Source of the DNA: JACJXF01 sp964404825
GTDB taxonomy: Bacteria; Bacteroidota; Bacteroidia; Bacteroidales; GCA-2748055
Assembly (NCBI GenBank): GCA_964404825.1
Contig: CAYOLQ010000015.1
Span: 1 to 51,702 of the forward strand
Reading direction: 5' to 3'
DNA length: 51,702 nt
In this document: piece by piece, positions 37,051 through 45,901 of the stretch
How positions within the stretch are numbered: the stretch's first letter is position 1
Layout of the letters: each line of letters starts with the position of its first letter
Notes under the pieces: model-generated
Seen by the model: only the letters and a program-made list of their open reading frames with translations
What the model was told of the DNA's origin: nothing
Database searches by the model: none
Program-made: the position numbers and the translations under genes

Positions 37051-38046
37051 ATGGCAGACATCAATGTAAAATACCTCGGACTGGATCTAAAGACTCCGCT
37101 AATTGCGGCTTCTTCAGGATTAACTGATAATATCGAAAACCTTAAAAGGTTTGAAAAACATGGGGCCGGAGCAGTGGTGCTAAAATCACTTTTTGAGGAA
37201 GAAATCAGAATAGAAAAAGATTCGAATTTATCTAAGATGAGTTCATCAGGATTTATTTATCCGGAGTCTATAGAATTTTATAATTATCATGATGGTGCCG
37301 AGAGTGAAAGTACATATCGCTATCTTGACCTGATCCGGGAGGCAAAAAAGAAAATCAGTATACCGGTAATTCCAAGTATAAACTGTGTTACCGCGGAACA
37401 ATGGACTGACTTTCCCAAACTTATACAGGATGCAGGTGCCGATGCTCTGGAATTGAATATTTTCATAATCCCTTCCGATCTTAACCGTACGAAATTTGAA
37501 AATGAGAAAGTTTATTTTGATATCGTAAAGGAAATTCAGAAAAAAGTAACGATTCCAATTTCATTAAAAGTGAGTTTTTATTTTTCTGATCTGGCATTAA
37601 TGCTCAAGAGGCTATCTGAAACGGGTATTTCCGGACTGGTTTTGTTTAACAGGTTTTATAGTCCCGATTTTGATATTGATAGCATGGAAGTTACTTCTGC
37701 AAGTGTTCTGAGCTCACCCGGCGATTTTTCGCCTTCTCTCAGATGGATCTCCATAATGAGGGATCATGTGTCTTGCGATTTGGCTTCATCCGGAGGTGTT
37801 CATGACGGAAATACTCTCATTAAAATGATACTGGCAGGAGCGGATGCAGTTCAGGTAGCATCGGCATTTTATAAAAACGGAATTGATTATGGAGATGAAA
37901 TGATCAGCACATTGCAGACCTGGATGAAGAAAAATAAATTCAAAAACATAGATGAATTTAAATCGCTGATGAGCCAGCATGAGAACGTAAATCCGGCAGT
38001 TTTTCAGAGAGTACAGTTTATGAAATATTTCAGGGGACAAAGGTAA
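37051..38046 (+). CDS. Dihydroorotate-dehydrogenase-like flavoprotein
   Basis: 331 residues. TIM-barrel flavin protein of the DHOD superfamily (INVKYLGLDLKTPLIAASSGLTDN, ADALELNIFIIPSD, LASSGGVHDGNTLIKMILAGADAVQVASAFYKNG, the last being the phosphate-binding part). The family is often annotated dihydroorotate dehydrogenase-like, but the usual catalytic Cys/Ser of the loop near the active site is not obvious, and no pyr genes are nearby, so pyrimidine synthesis is unproven. The start at 37051 (MADINV) is chosen. Confidence 0.75.
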   Translation: MADINVKYLGLDLKTPLIAASSGLTDNIENLKRFEKHGAGAVVLKSLFEEEIRIEKDSNLSKMSSSGFIYPESIEFYNYHDGAESESTYRYLDLIREAKKKISIPVIPSINCVTAEQWTDFPKLIQDAGADALELNIFIIPSDLNRTKFENEKVYFDIVKEIQKKVTIPISLKVSFYFSDLALMLKRLSETGISGLVLFNRFYSPDFDIDSMEVTSASVLSSPGDFSPSLRWISIMRDHVSCDLASSGGVHDGNTLIKMILAGADAVQVASAFYKNGIDYGDEMISTLQTWMKKNKFKNIDEFKSLMSQHENVNPAVFQRVQFMKYFRGQR

Positions 38047-38067
38047 TACATATTTAGAATTCCCTGA

Positions 38068-38646
38068 TTAAACCAAATCACAGGCGTCAGCAGGCATCCA
38101 GTGCTTATCTTTTCCATCCCATTTGACATTGCAACCAATAGGATTCGTGATTTCAATAGTTATATCTCTTCCACTCGTAAGCTCATTAAGAACACGATCA
38201 AGATCATTTATCGTTATCCTTGACGAATCCCGCGGACTATCAACTCCACGGCCGGTATAAACGAGTTTTCTGCCTTTATCGAAGACGTAAAAATGAGGGG
38301 TCCTCAATGCTCCATATTTTTTAGCAATTTCCTGAGATTCATCATAAAGATATATCCAGGGGAATTTATTTTCGTTCATCCGGCTCACCATGTGGTTGAA
38401 ATCATCTTCAAGATAGGTGTTTTTACTGTTTGAGTTTATTGCAACAAACCTTACTCCGCCTGAAGCATATTTGAGCGCCGTTTTGCGGGTTTCATCATCT
38501 GAACCGATAACATACGGACAATGATTACATGTAAAGAATATTACAAGATACGATTCGGAAAAATCCGAAAGTTTGTACGTTTTACCATCGGTTGCAGGTA
38601 AATCGAAATTGGGTGCTTTTGCACCAATAGGTAATGTAAATGGCAT
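38068..38646 (-). CDS. Thioredoxin-like redoxin family protein
   Basis: 192 residues. AhpC/TSA-like (redoxin) fold starting LPIGAKAPNFDLPATDGKTYKLSDF, with a TlpA/peroxiredoxin-like CNHCPYV active-site motif (CxxC). Cis-Pro is in LRTPHFYVF. No signal peptide is seen, so cytoplasmic. Peroxidase or disulfide reductase role; the substrate is unknown. The start at 38646 (MPFTLP) replaces the longer frame at 38712, which lacks family similarity. Confidence 0.8.
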   Translation of the reverse strand: MPFTLPIGAKAPNFDLPATDGKTYKLSDFSESYLVIFFTCNHCPYVIGSDDETRKTALKYASGGVRFVAINSNSKNTYLEDDFNHMVSRMNENKFPWIYLYDESQEIAKKYGALRTPHFYVFDKGRKLVYTGRGVDSPRDSSRITINDLDRVLNELTSGRDITIEITNPIGCNVKWDGKDKHWMPADACDLV

Positions 38647-38744
38647 ATTAATAATTGTAAAGAAATTTCGTAAACAAAGAATTCGCACAGATTTATTCTG
38701 ACTCCCATGCACTTATTTTAACAAAGCAGATGCCAAAAAGTTTA

Positions 38745-39869
38745 TTATTTTTTCGGTTCAGAATGGGCTTGTAACTCAAAAATACAAAGAATAGGGTAGT
38801 GATCTGAAAGTTGTGCCTCCACCTTTTCAAACAACAATGGCTTAAAATATTTATCATGAAAAATATAGTCAATTCTGAAATAGGGAAAAATACCCTTATA
38901 TGTACTGCCGGTACCCTGACCGGAACTTATAAACGCATCCTTCAGTCCTCTTCTCATTTTGCGGTATGAATAGGATACAGGAGTATCATTAAAATCCCCA
39001 CAAACAATTACCGGATATGCACATGATTTAATATGTGAGGAAATGGCATCTACCTGAGCAGAACGTAAAATATATGCGGTTTTTAATCGCGACGAAATAT
39101 CTCTGATTTCTTTGATGTGTTCATCATCGTATTTCAGACTCAAAGAATCCAGAAATTTATAGTTTCTTCGTTCCAGTTGAATGGATTGCAAATGGTTATT
39201 ATAAATTCTGACGGTGTCATCATCAATAACAATATCAGTGAATATTGTTTCATTGGAAGTTTTAGGGAAACTTATAGTTCCTTGATTGATAATAGGATAT
39301 CGACTAAATGTGGCTATTCCATAGCCTGAATTTTTCCCGTTTTTTAATGAGTAATGTATAAAGCTATATGGGGTATCGGAAAAGAATTTCTTTATTTTTT
39401 CAGGATGATAATCCTTTTTTGGACTGCTGTAAAATTCCTGCAAACAAATGAAATCGGGTCGTTCACTTCGTATAAAATTGAAAATATCCTGATTGGTGCC
39501 GGGATCAGATAACCATTCAAAAAAATTGAAAAGTCGTACATTATAGGAAAGGATCTTTACCTGATGAGGACTCTCTTTAACAAAGCCCTTTTTTGAATCC
39601 TTTCCAAGGCGAAGAGGTAAAAAATTATTCAGGTGATTGATACCTAAAAGAATAATAATAAAGGAAAGGAGAAACTCTTTCTTAAACCTTACTATCCATA
39701 TAAACATAAATAATACGTTTATAATAAGAATATAAGGATACGCCAGACCAAAAAAAGCAAGCACCCAGAAATTTGCCGGAGAAATTATTGTTGACAAATA
39801 GGAAAGGAGCAGAGCTATGCCTGCAAGAATATTGGTATAAAAGAAAACCCGGTTTAGGAAACGTATCAA
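38745..39869 (-). CDS. Membrane endonuclease/exonuclease/phosphatase family protein
   Basis: 374 residues. Three hydrophobic helices (residues about 8-95) anchor it, then an EEP domain of the DNase I / neutral sphingomyelinase type: VKILSYNVRLFNFF, FICLQEFYSSP, NNHLQS, PVIVCGDFNDTPVSYSY and SDHYPI give the metal-binding and catalytic residues. The substrate could be a phospholipid, a nucleic acid or a sugar phosphate; a membrane-anchored EEP protein is common in Bacteroidota. Confidence 0.83.
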   Translation of the reverse strand: MIRFLNRVFFYTNILAGIALLLSYLSTIISPANFWVLAFFGLAYPYILIINVLFMFIWIVRFKKEFLLSFIIILLGINHLNNFLPLRLGKDSKKGFVKESPHQVKILSYNVRLFNFFEWLSDPGTNQDIFNFIRSERPDFICLQEFYSSPKKDYHPEKIKKFFSDTPYSFIHYSLKNGKNSGYGIATFSRYPIINQGTISFPKTSNETIFTDIVIDDDTVRIYNNHLQSIQLERRNYKFLDSLSLKYDDEHIKEIRDISSRLKTAYILRSAQVDAISSHIKSCAYPVIVCGDFNDTPVSYSYRKMRRGLKDAFISSGQGTGSTYKGIFPYFRIDYIFHDKYFKPLLFEKVEAQLSDHYPILCIFELQAHSEPKK

Positions 39870-40063
39870 AACTGATAAATTAGAATTCAGGACAATTCAG
39901 ATGTAAAATTACTCGCAGAGAATGAAAGGGACAACTTCCGGTTCATTTATTATTAATCTTTTTGGCAAAGCATGCTTTATTATCATACCAATACCATAAT
40001 TTGTTCTGTTAATCGTTAGTGTTCAATTCTTTGTTTGCAGCTGATTTCTTTCAGATTTGTACA

Positions 40064-40942
40064 CTATTTCCCCATTTTAAAAAGAATTTCCTTCTCTTCC
40101 TTTGTAAGGCTGTCATAACCCGATTTGGATATTTTATCCAGTATAATATCAATATTTTTCTGTTTTTCCTTTTTCAGGGCATTGTATTCGTATTCGTTTG
40201 TAGTTCTCTTGTGTGTGACCCTCATTTTTTTTCTTGGCTTAAGAAGAGAAAAAATCCAATCCATTATGCGGGTGAACCAACGGGTAATATCTTTACCCTG
40301 TTTATATCTTAGGATAAACAGGTAACCAAAAAGTGCTCCTCCCATGTGAGCAATCTTACCGCCGGTATTTACCGAAAAATCTACCAGTGATGATAAAATG
40401 AAACCAATCAAAGCAACCCAGATAATTTTAACAGGTCCTATAAATATCAGGTAAATAACATGATTGGGAGCATAAGTTGCAACTGCAATAACTATGGCCA
40501 TTACAGCTGCAGAGGCTCCAAGAGCGATGGAATTTCCGGCTTGCTGGTTAAGAACCGGTAACAGATTATAAGAAACGACATACAGCAGTGCGCCGGAAAC
40601 TCCTCCGAGAAGATAAACATTCAGAAGTAGTTTTTCACTGAGATAGGAAAGAAAAATTTTTCCAAACCAATAAAGCCAAAGCAGGTTAAAAAGAATATGG
40701 AAAAAATCCTTATGCAGAAACATATAGCTGAAAACAGTCCATGGTTTATGCAACAGAGAGTTAAGATCCGCAGGAACAGCAAGCGCTTCGATAATTGCAA
40801 TGACTCTTTCTTCTGCAGAAAACAGATACAGAAATACAATTGCGAGATGCAATGCAAGAAAAACCCCGAGATTTATATAAATGAGCCGGGTAAGGGCTGT
40901 GCCGTTTTTAAAGGAATCTTTTATTTCGTCTGATATTGTCAT
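40064..40942 (-). CDS. Rhomboid-family intramembrane serine protease (1)
   Basis: 292 residues, six or so transmembrane helices. The catalytic Ser144 is in ALGASAAVMA (GxSA-type motif) and His199 in IAHMGGALFGYLF, giving the Ser-His dyad. A WYLF-type N-terminal segment and a hydrophilic C-terminal tail (RKKMRVTHKRTTNEYEY) follow the core. It cleaves transmembrane segments of unknown substrate proteins. Confidence 0.88.
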   Translation of the reverse strand: MTISDEIKDSFKNGTALTRLIYINLGVFLALHLAIVFLYLFSAEERVIAIIEALAVPADLNSLLHKPWTVFSYMFLHKDFFHILFNLLWLYWFGKIFLSYLSEKLLLNVYLLGGVSGALLYVVSYNLLPVLNQQAGNSIALGASAAVMAIVIAVATYAPNHVIYLIFIGPVKIIWVALIGFILSSLVDFSVNTGGKIAHMGGALFGYLFILRYKQGKDITRWFTRIMDWIFSLLKPRKKMRVTHKRTTNEYEYNALKKEKQKNIDIILDKISKSGYDSLTKEEKEILFKMGK

Positions 40943-41069
40943 TCTGGTTCGATTTTGGAGTTTGAATTTCGGATCGGAGTTTCTGAATAATTGTCGGGAA
41001 ACTTAACCGGAATTTATAGAAATCTGAATTCAATTCCATAATCCCAACATCCGCCATCCGAAACCCATG

Positions 41070-41807
41070 TCAATAAAATGCATTACGATCTTTTTCCCAA
41101 AGTTTAATCATTACAAACCCAAAAAGCATACCTCCGAGATGCGCGAAATGAGCAACATTACTTCCTGGTTGCATTATCCCCAGATATAGTTCAATTAAGC
41201 CATAACCGATAACAAAATACTTTGCTTTTATCGGAATTGGAGGGAAGAGAAGCATTAATTGTGTATTCGGGAAAAGCATACCGAAGGCTAAAAGAACCCC
41301 GAATACTGCACCGGAAGCCCCGATAGTTGGAGTAAGCAGACCGGCTGCAAGAGCCTGTGCTTTTGGATCTGCCATTTCGTACAACCTGTCAATCACATCA
41401 GGGGTAAAACTATCAATATTATAAGTCTGGCTGACATAGTTCATTAAAGGATTCAATTCAATAAACAATACCAAAGTATGCAGAAGCATAGCGCCAAGGC
41501 CTGTTATCATATAATAAATAAAAAAACGTTTACTTCCCCAGACCTGCTCCAGTACTTTTCCAAACATCCAGAGAGCAAACATATTAAAGAATATATGTCC
41601 CAATGAACCATGCATAAACATGTGGGTAATAATCTGATAGGGATTAAACAATGGCGAACTGACAAAATATAATCCCAATACATGGTTTAAATCAGTATTG
41701 AATGTCTGTCGGACTGCCATTGTCCCCAGAAACAACAGGGCGTTAATGATGATAAGATTTTTTACTACAGGAGGTGTGTTACCGGTTCGGCCAAAATATG
41801 TACTCAT
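41070..41807 (-). CDS. Rhomboid-family intramembrane serine protease (2)
   Basis: 245 residues. Ser165 lies in IGASGAVFG and His223 in AHLGGMLFG, with His220 just before it (HFAH). It is the more typical rhomboid of the two, and is separated from the first by 127 bp. Its start is 2 bp after the mutL stop codon on the same strand, so the three genes are likely one operon. Confidence 0.9.
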   Translation of the reverse strand: MSTYFGRTGNTPPVVKNLIIINALLFLGTMAVRQTFNTDLNHVLGLYFVSSPLFNPYQIITHMFMHGSLGHIFFNMFALWMFGKVLEQVWGSKRFFIYYMITGLGAMLLHTLVLFIELNPLMNYVSQTYNIDSFTPDVIDRLYEMADPKAQALAAGLLTPTIGASGAVFGVLLAFGMLFPNTQLMLLFPPIPIKAKYFVIGYGLIELYLGIMQPGSNVAHFAHLGGMLFGFVMIKLWEKDRNAFY

Positions 41808-41809
41808 TC

Positions 41810-43621
41810 TTATTTAAGGATTTTATCTAATTCTTCACTACTTATTATGCTCATCACCGGTTTTCCGGATGGTGAGTAATTTGGATTGATGCAGGCAAAT
41901 AAATGATCCACCAGATTTCTCATTTCTTCCTGTTCAAGAACCTTGCCATATGGAATTGCAGCAGCTTTTGCAACTGCACGGGCTATCTTTTCCTTTGCTT
42001 CTAATTGCAGATCTCCCTCATAGGATTTATAGGTTTCAAGCATTTCTTCGATTATGTCTTTAAGGGCTGCATTTTTGACAGTAGCAGGAACGCCATTGAC
42101 AATAATGGCATTGTTTCCCAAATCGCGGATATCAAATCCCAGATGATTAATACTATCAATTATGCTCAGGAAAGTAACATAATCAGCATGATTTAGTTCG
42201 ATAGTTTCAGGGAATAGTGTTTGCTGACCTGTAAAGGCATCTGTAGACAGAGATCTGAGATTCTCCTCAAAAAGTATCCTTTCATGGGCGCGTTTCTGAT
42301 CAATTATCATTAGCCCCGATTTTACTGCAGTTAGAATAAACCTGTTTTTTATCTGAAGGAACTTGTTTCCATCAGGAGCGCCTATAAAGGTATTTTCCTG
42401 AATTCCACTTTCCTTTGAAAAAAAATCTCTTCTGGCCGACTCAAACGGATCGGCAGAATCAAGAGATCGCTCCCTGTCGCGGTATGGATTTCTTACCGGA
42501 AAGTTTTGATCATTTTCAAAAGGATTGAATTCCGTATTAATGTTAATCCGTGGTGTATGGATTAATGTCTCTTTTCGTAATACAGGTATGTCAATTACTC
42601 CCTCTGTATTGAAATCCAGAGAGGGCATAAGGTTGTGTTTACCAATGGATTCTTTTACAACAGCGAGTAGGATCTGCCATATAGCCGGTTCGTCTTCAAA
42701 TTTTATTTCAGTTTTAGTGGGATGAATGTTAATATCGATTTTCTCCGGTTCAATTTCAAAAAATATAAAATACGAGGGAATTGCATCTGCAGGTAATATT
42801 TGCTGATACGCCTGAGTAACCGCTTTATGAAAATAGGGATGTTTGATAAAACGGTTATTTACAAAGAAGAACTGTTCCCCGTATGTTTTTTTTGCGAACT
42901 CAGGTTTGCCGATAAACCCGTCAATTTTAACCAGGCTTGTATCCGTTACTAATGGAATGAGGTTTTGGTTCAGATTTTTTCCAAATATCGCAATTATTCT
43001 CTGCCGGAGATTTGATTTTGGCAGGTTATAAATCTGGGAATTGTTATGTATTAGCGAGAATTCTACGGCGGGATGAGCAAGAGCAATATGGTTAAATTCA
43101 GTAATGATATGTCTCAGTTCAGTACTATTGCTTTTCAGAAATTTTCTTCGGGCAGGAATATTGTAAAACAGGTTTTTTACTGAAAAATTACTGCCATCCT
43201 GACATGCAACAGGCTCGTTTAGCTGAATTTCAGAAGCGCTAATGCGGATATGTGTTCCAAGTGAGTCCTCTTTTCTTTTCGTTTTTAAACTTACTTCAGA
43301 AATAGCTGCTATCGACGCCAGTGCTTCTCCCCTGAAACCTTTTGTACGGATAGAAAACAGATCAGTCGCCTGCCTGATTTTTGATGTGGCATGCCTTTCC
43401 CAGCACAGCCTGGCATCAGTTTCCGACATTCCAAATCCATTATCAATTACCTGAACCAGTGTCCGGCCTGAATCTTTAATATTAATGGTAATGTTATCTG
43501 CCCCTGAATCGACAGCGTTCTCAACTAATTCCTTAACCAGGGATGCCGGTCGCTGAATTACTTCACCGGCGGCAATCTGGTTTGCAACCGCATCAGGTAA
43601 AAGTTGAATAATGTCGGCCAT
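41810..43621 (-). CDS. mutL: DNA mismatch repair protein MutL
   Basis: 603 residues. The N-terminal GHKL ATPase has the conserved motifs AAGEVIQRPASLVKELVENAVDSG, DNGFGM and TKGFRGEAL. The C-terminal MLH dimerisation domain starts near residue 420; it has no obvious DQHA endonuclease metal motif (DQKRAHERIL is seen instead of the DQHAA(x)2E(x)4E form), so endonuclease activity is uncertain. It bridges MutS to downstream repair. Starts 1 bp after the small membrane-protein gene. Confidence 0.95.
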   Translation of the reverse strand: MADIIQLLPDAVANQIAAGEVIQRPASLVKELVENAVDSGADNITINIKDSGRTLVQVIDNGFGMSETDARLCWERHATSKIRQATDLFSIRTKGFRGEALASIAAISEVSLKTKRKEDSLGTHIRISASEIQLNEPVACQDGSNFSVKNLFYNIPARRKFLKSNSTELRHIITEFNHIALAHPAVEFSLIHNNSQIYNLPKSNLRQRIIAIFGKNLNQNLIPLVTDTSLVKIDGFIGKPEFAKKTYGEQFFFVNNRFIKHPYFHKAVTQAYQQILPADAIPSYFIFFEIEPEKIDINIHPTKTEIKFEDEPAIWQILLAVVKESIGKHNLMPSLDFNTEGVIDIPVLRKETLIHTPRININTEFNPFENDQNFPVRNPYRDRERSLDSADPFESARRDFFSKESGIQENTFIGAPDGNKFLQIKNRFILTAVKSGLMIIDQKRAHERILFEENLRSLSTDAFTGQQTLFPETIELNHADYVTFLSIIDSINHLGFDIRDLGNNAIIVNGVPATVKNAALKDIIEEMLETYKSYEGDLQLEAKEKIARAVAKAAAIPYGKVLEQEEMRNLVDHLFACINPNYSPSGKPVMSIISSEELDKILK

Positions 43622-43900
43622 TTACCTGAATAAAATAAGGTAGGTTACAAAAAGCAGAAAGACAATGATCAGTATTAAGCGGATATTGGATTGCTTTTTT
43701 ACTTTTTCATTTCGTTTGAAATACGACTTCATAGATCCTCTCTGAATGCCGGGAGTATACTTTCCGTCAGCGTGGTTTCCGGTTTCCTGCCGTAGTTTTC
43801 GTAATCGCTCTTCACGCTCTTCTTTTTCAGGGTCGTGGTAGAGTGGGCGATACGTAAATTTCTTGTATTCGGGTAATTTGAATAGTCTCGGTATATTCAT
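43622..43900 (-). CDS. Small protein with C-terminal transmembrane helix
   Basis: 92 residues: a basic N-terminal segment (LPEYKKFTYRPLYHDPEKEEREERLRKL), a linker with Gly/Ser, and one C-terminal hydrophobic helix (IRLILIIVFLLFVTYLILF) as a tail anchor. It lies directly upstream of mutL, its stop touching the mutL start. No characterised function that I recognise. Confidence 0.75.
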   Translation of the reverse strand: MNIPRLFKLPEYKKFTYRPLYHDPEKEEREERLRKLRQETGNHADGKYTPGIQRGSMKSYFKRNEKVKKQSNIRLILIIVFLLFVTYLILFR

Positions 43901-43990
43901 GCACGAAATATTTTATTACAAAGTTATCATATTTTTGGAACTACCCAGAAACAATATTTGCTGCAGAAAAGTAAGATTTAGATTGGCAGA

Positions 43991-44755
43991 TTAATCCTTG
44001 ACGCAACGAACCGAACAGCCTAAACGAGTATCAAGGTTGAGTCTATATATATTGTTACTATTGTATTTCAAACTCCTCACAATTGCAGTGTTAGAACCTT
44101 CTTTTGTAGAACTCCACCACATACCTCTATTACGAATGTCTGAAAACGTCCCGTCGGAATTTCTGATGCCACCAGGAAGTGCTGTAAATCCTGTAGAATT
44201 GTTAACACTTCTTACATGTGTATCAGAAGGGTATATTAATAGTGAGTCACTCCAGCAACCTGTTGTATCTATTGCCCAGTCAAATAAAGCCATTAAAAGT
44301 TTCCCCTGTCCTGTTCCCCTCCAACCTGTTGAATCTGCTTCCGTCCGGGTTAATCCTATATATATTTCAAGTCTTTTCCATTCATCATCACTTGGTATAT
44401 GCCATCCTGCCGGGCATAGTTTTTTAGAATTGATTGTGTTCCAGTTGTATAATGCACCATAAACTTCTCTGTTTAAAAAATGGTTAGTAAGTGAGTCGTT
44501 ATTATAAAAGCAAAATCCTGGTTCAGTAAGCATAGACCAGGATTCTATATCTTCTACTAACAGGATATCAGCACCATCGTTATATCTTGTAGTTTTCAGA
44601 TTTTCGGCCATCCAAACCTGGTTGCCTATTCTAACTGTATGATAGACATTTCCATCTATATCCTTAACAATTGGATTTTCCTCATCTTTAACGCAACTAT
44701 TGATAATTACTGACCCTAATATTATCGCGACAATAAAAAAATAACATTTTATCAT
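43991..44755 (-). CDS. FISUMP (major paralogous domain) lipoprotein
   Basis: 254 residues. A signal peptide ending INSC (lipobox) is followed by the FISUMP fold: DIDGNVYHTVRIGNQVWMAENLKTTRYNDG, EVYGALYNWNTINSKKLCPAGWHIPSDDEWKRLE, and ends with GCSVRCVKD. These surface-anchored proteins are abundant in Bacteroidota and Fibrobacter with mostly unknown roles. The start at 44755 gives the proper signal peptide. Confidence 0.87.
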   Translation of the reverse strand: MIKCYFFIVAIILGSVIINSCVKDEENPIVKDIDGNVYHTVRIGNQVWMAENLKTTRYNDGADILLVEDIESWSMLTEPGFCFYNNDSLTNHFLNREVYGALYNWNTINSKKLCPAGWHIPSDDEWKRLEIYIGLTRTEADSTGWRGTGQGKLLMALFDWAIDTTGCWSDSLLIYPSDTHVRSVNNSTGFTALPGGIRNSDGTFSDIRNRGMWWSSTKEGSNTAIVRSLKYNSNNIYRLNLDTRLGCSVRCVKD

Positions 44756-44960
44756 TATAGCTGAATATTGAAACAAATATAAATTAATACTTTGTAGGGA
44801 AATAAATATTATTTATTGGGACTCTATCATCAAATTTAAAATGAATATTCGAAAGAATGAATATTTATAGTTTCATGAATTTTATTAAGAGTGCTCCGCA
44901 CTACTCCTGATGTAAGACGTTCGAACGATTTCAAGTTATCATTTCTATTACCTAAGTGTT
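44756..44960. other. Intergenic, before repeat R1, with small palindromes
   Basis: No gene that I can support. Two small symmetric elements are present: AGTGCTCCGCACT (44890-44902) and CGTTCGAACG (44918-44927). On the minus strand a 49-codon frame (44836-44985) runs through them and into R1, but it is not conserved in the other repeat copies. Confidence 0.5.
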
Positions 44961-45263
44961 TATAAAGATCTATCGGGAAGGCCATCCCCCTCCCAACCAC
45001 CCTTTAATGTCTTAAGAAATAAAAAATCAGCATAAAAACCGAACAATTTTCAATTTCCTTTTTAAAGATTACAGTCTTAATTGCTGAATCCTGAGCATTG
45101 CTGTTTGCTAAAACCTGGTTATTGATGCTTCCTTCCTGAATAAAAAAACAACTATTCCCTTTTGCCGGAATATTTTTTACATTTGATATATATAAATTTT
45201 TTTCGGGCCTTATACCCGGGTGGGTTAATAGGGATGATGGGTAGAGCTATAAGATCGTCAGGC
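44961..45263 (+). repeat. Interspersed repeat R1, long copy (about 300 bp)
   Basis: Long copy of the five-member family. From 44975 to 45204 it is identical, base for base, to R4 at 48995-49224 (offset exactly 4020 bp). Homology continues to about 45263 with a 2-bp indel. The first ~80 bp are the core shared by all copies (GATCTATCGGGAAGGCC, then CCAACCACCCTTTAATG, then ATAAAAAATCAGCATAA). Confidence 0.95.
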
Positions 45264-45284
45264 ATTATTTCAGAAAACAAGCAT

Positions 45285-45410
45285 ATGATAAAATTGATCA
45301 ATATATTTACAATAATTTTTGCTTTAAATGTCATTCCTCTCAATTTGTTTGGACAGCACACTTTGACTATTGAGATTGACGGATTAATAAATAGTTTAAA
45401 ATTTAATTGA
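45285..45410 (+). pseudogene. Truncated DUF2141-like gene (signal peptide and start of domain)
   Basis: 41 codons: a good signal peptide (MIKLINIFTIIFALNVIPLNLFG), then QHTLTIEIDGLINS, which resembles the first strand of DUF2141 proteins. The frame then ends at TGA 45408-45410, six bases before the SnoaL-like gene, where about 100 more residues would be expected. The rest of the domain is absent, so this looks like a gene decapitated by a deletion that joined it to the next gene. Confidence 0.5.
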
Positions 45411-45415
45411 AATAA

Positions 45416-45892
45416 ATGATGGAAAACATTTATTCTACTGTGCAAGGCAATCTTGACAATAAAACCATAACCATTGAACTTATTAAAGAGTTGTGGTCAA
45501 AAACATACAACACAGAAGGCCGACCCGATTGGTCTCACATTCTTCCATATTACGATACCAATATTTATTTTAGGGACTCCATTCAGGAAATACGCGGCAT
45601 AGTACCTTTTACTGAAATGACCGAACGACTGACTACCCGATCGAAAGGCCTAAAAATGAAAATTGTAAATATATTGTTGAATGATAATATTGTTTTGATG
45701 GAATGGGAAATGACACTAAGTTTCAAAAAATACCCTAGTTCTATAATGTATGGATCAAGCCGGTTAACTATAAATGAGGAAGGCAAGATTGCTGAGCAAA
45801 GAGATTATTATGATTTGTGGGGCGATATTTTTGATAATATTCCAAGGTTTGGCAAAATGTACAGAAAATTTATGAAGAAAAAATTTGGTTGA
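45416..45892 (+). CDS. SnoaL/NTF2-like fold protein
   Basis: 158 residues. The cone-shaped SnoaL/NTF2-like fold is suggested by ELIKELWSKTYNTEGRPDWSHILPYYDTNIYFRDSIQEIRG, then the central strands (VNILLNDNIVLMEWEMTLSFK) and GSSRLTINEEGKIAEQRDYYDLWG. Members are polyketide cyclases, ketosteroid isomerases or non-catalytic partners. It is the first gene of a tight cluster with the SDR (9 bp) and the FAD enzyme. Confidence 0.75.
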   Translation: MMENIYSTVQGNLDNKTITIELIKELWSKTYNTEGRPDWSHILPYYDTNIYFRDSIQEIRGIVPFTEMTERLTTRSKGLKMKIVNILLNDNIVLMEWEMTLSFKKYPSSIMYGSSRLTINEEGKIAEQRDYYDLWGDIFDNIPRFGKMYRKFMKKKFG

Positions 45893-45901
45893 GATAGAGT
45901 T

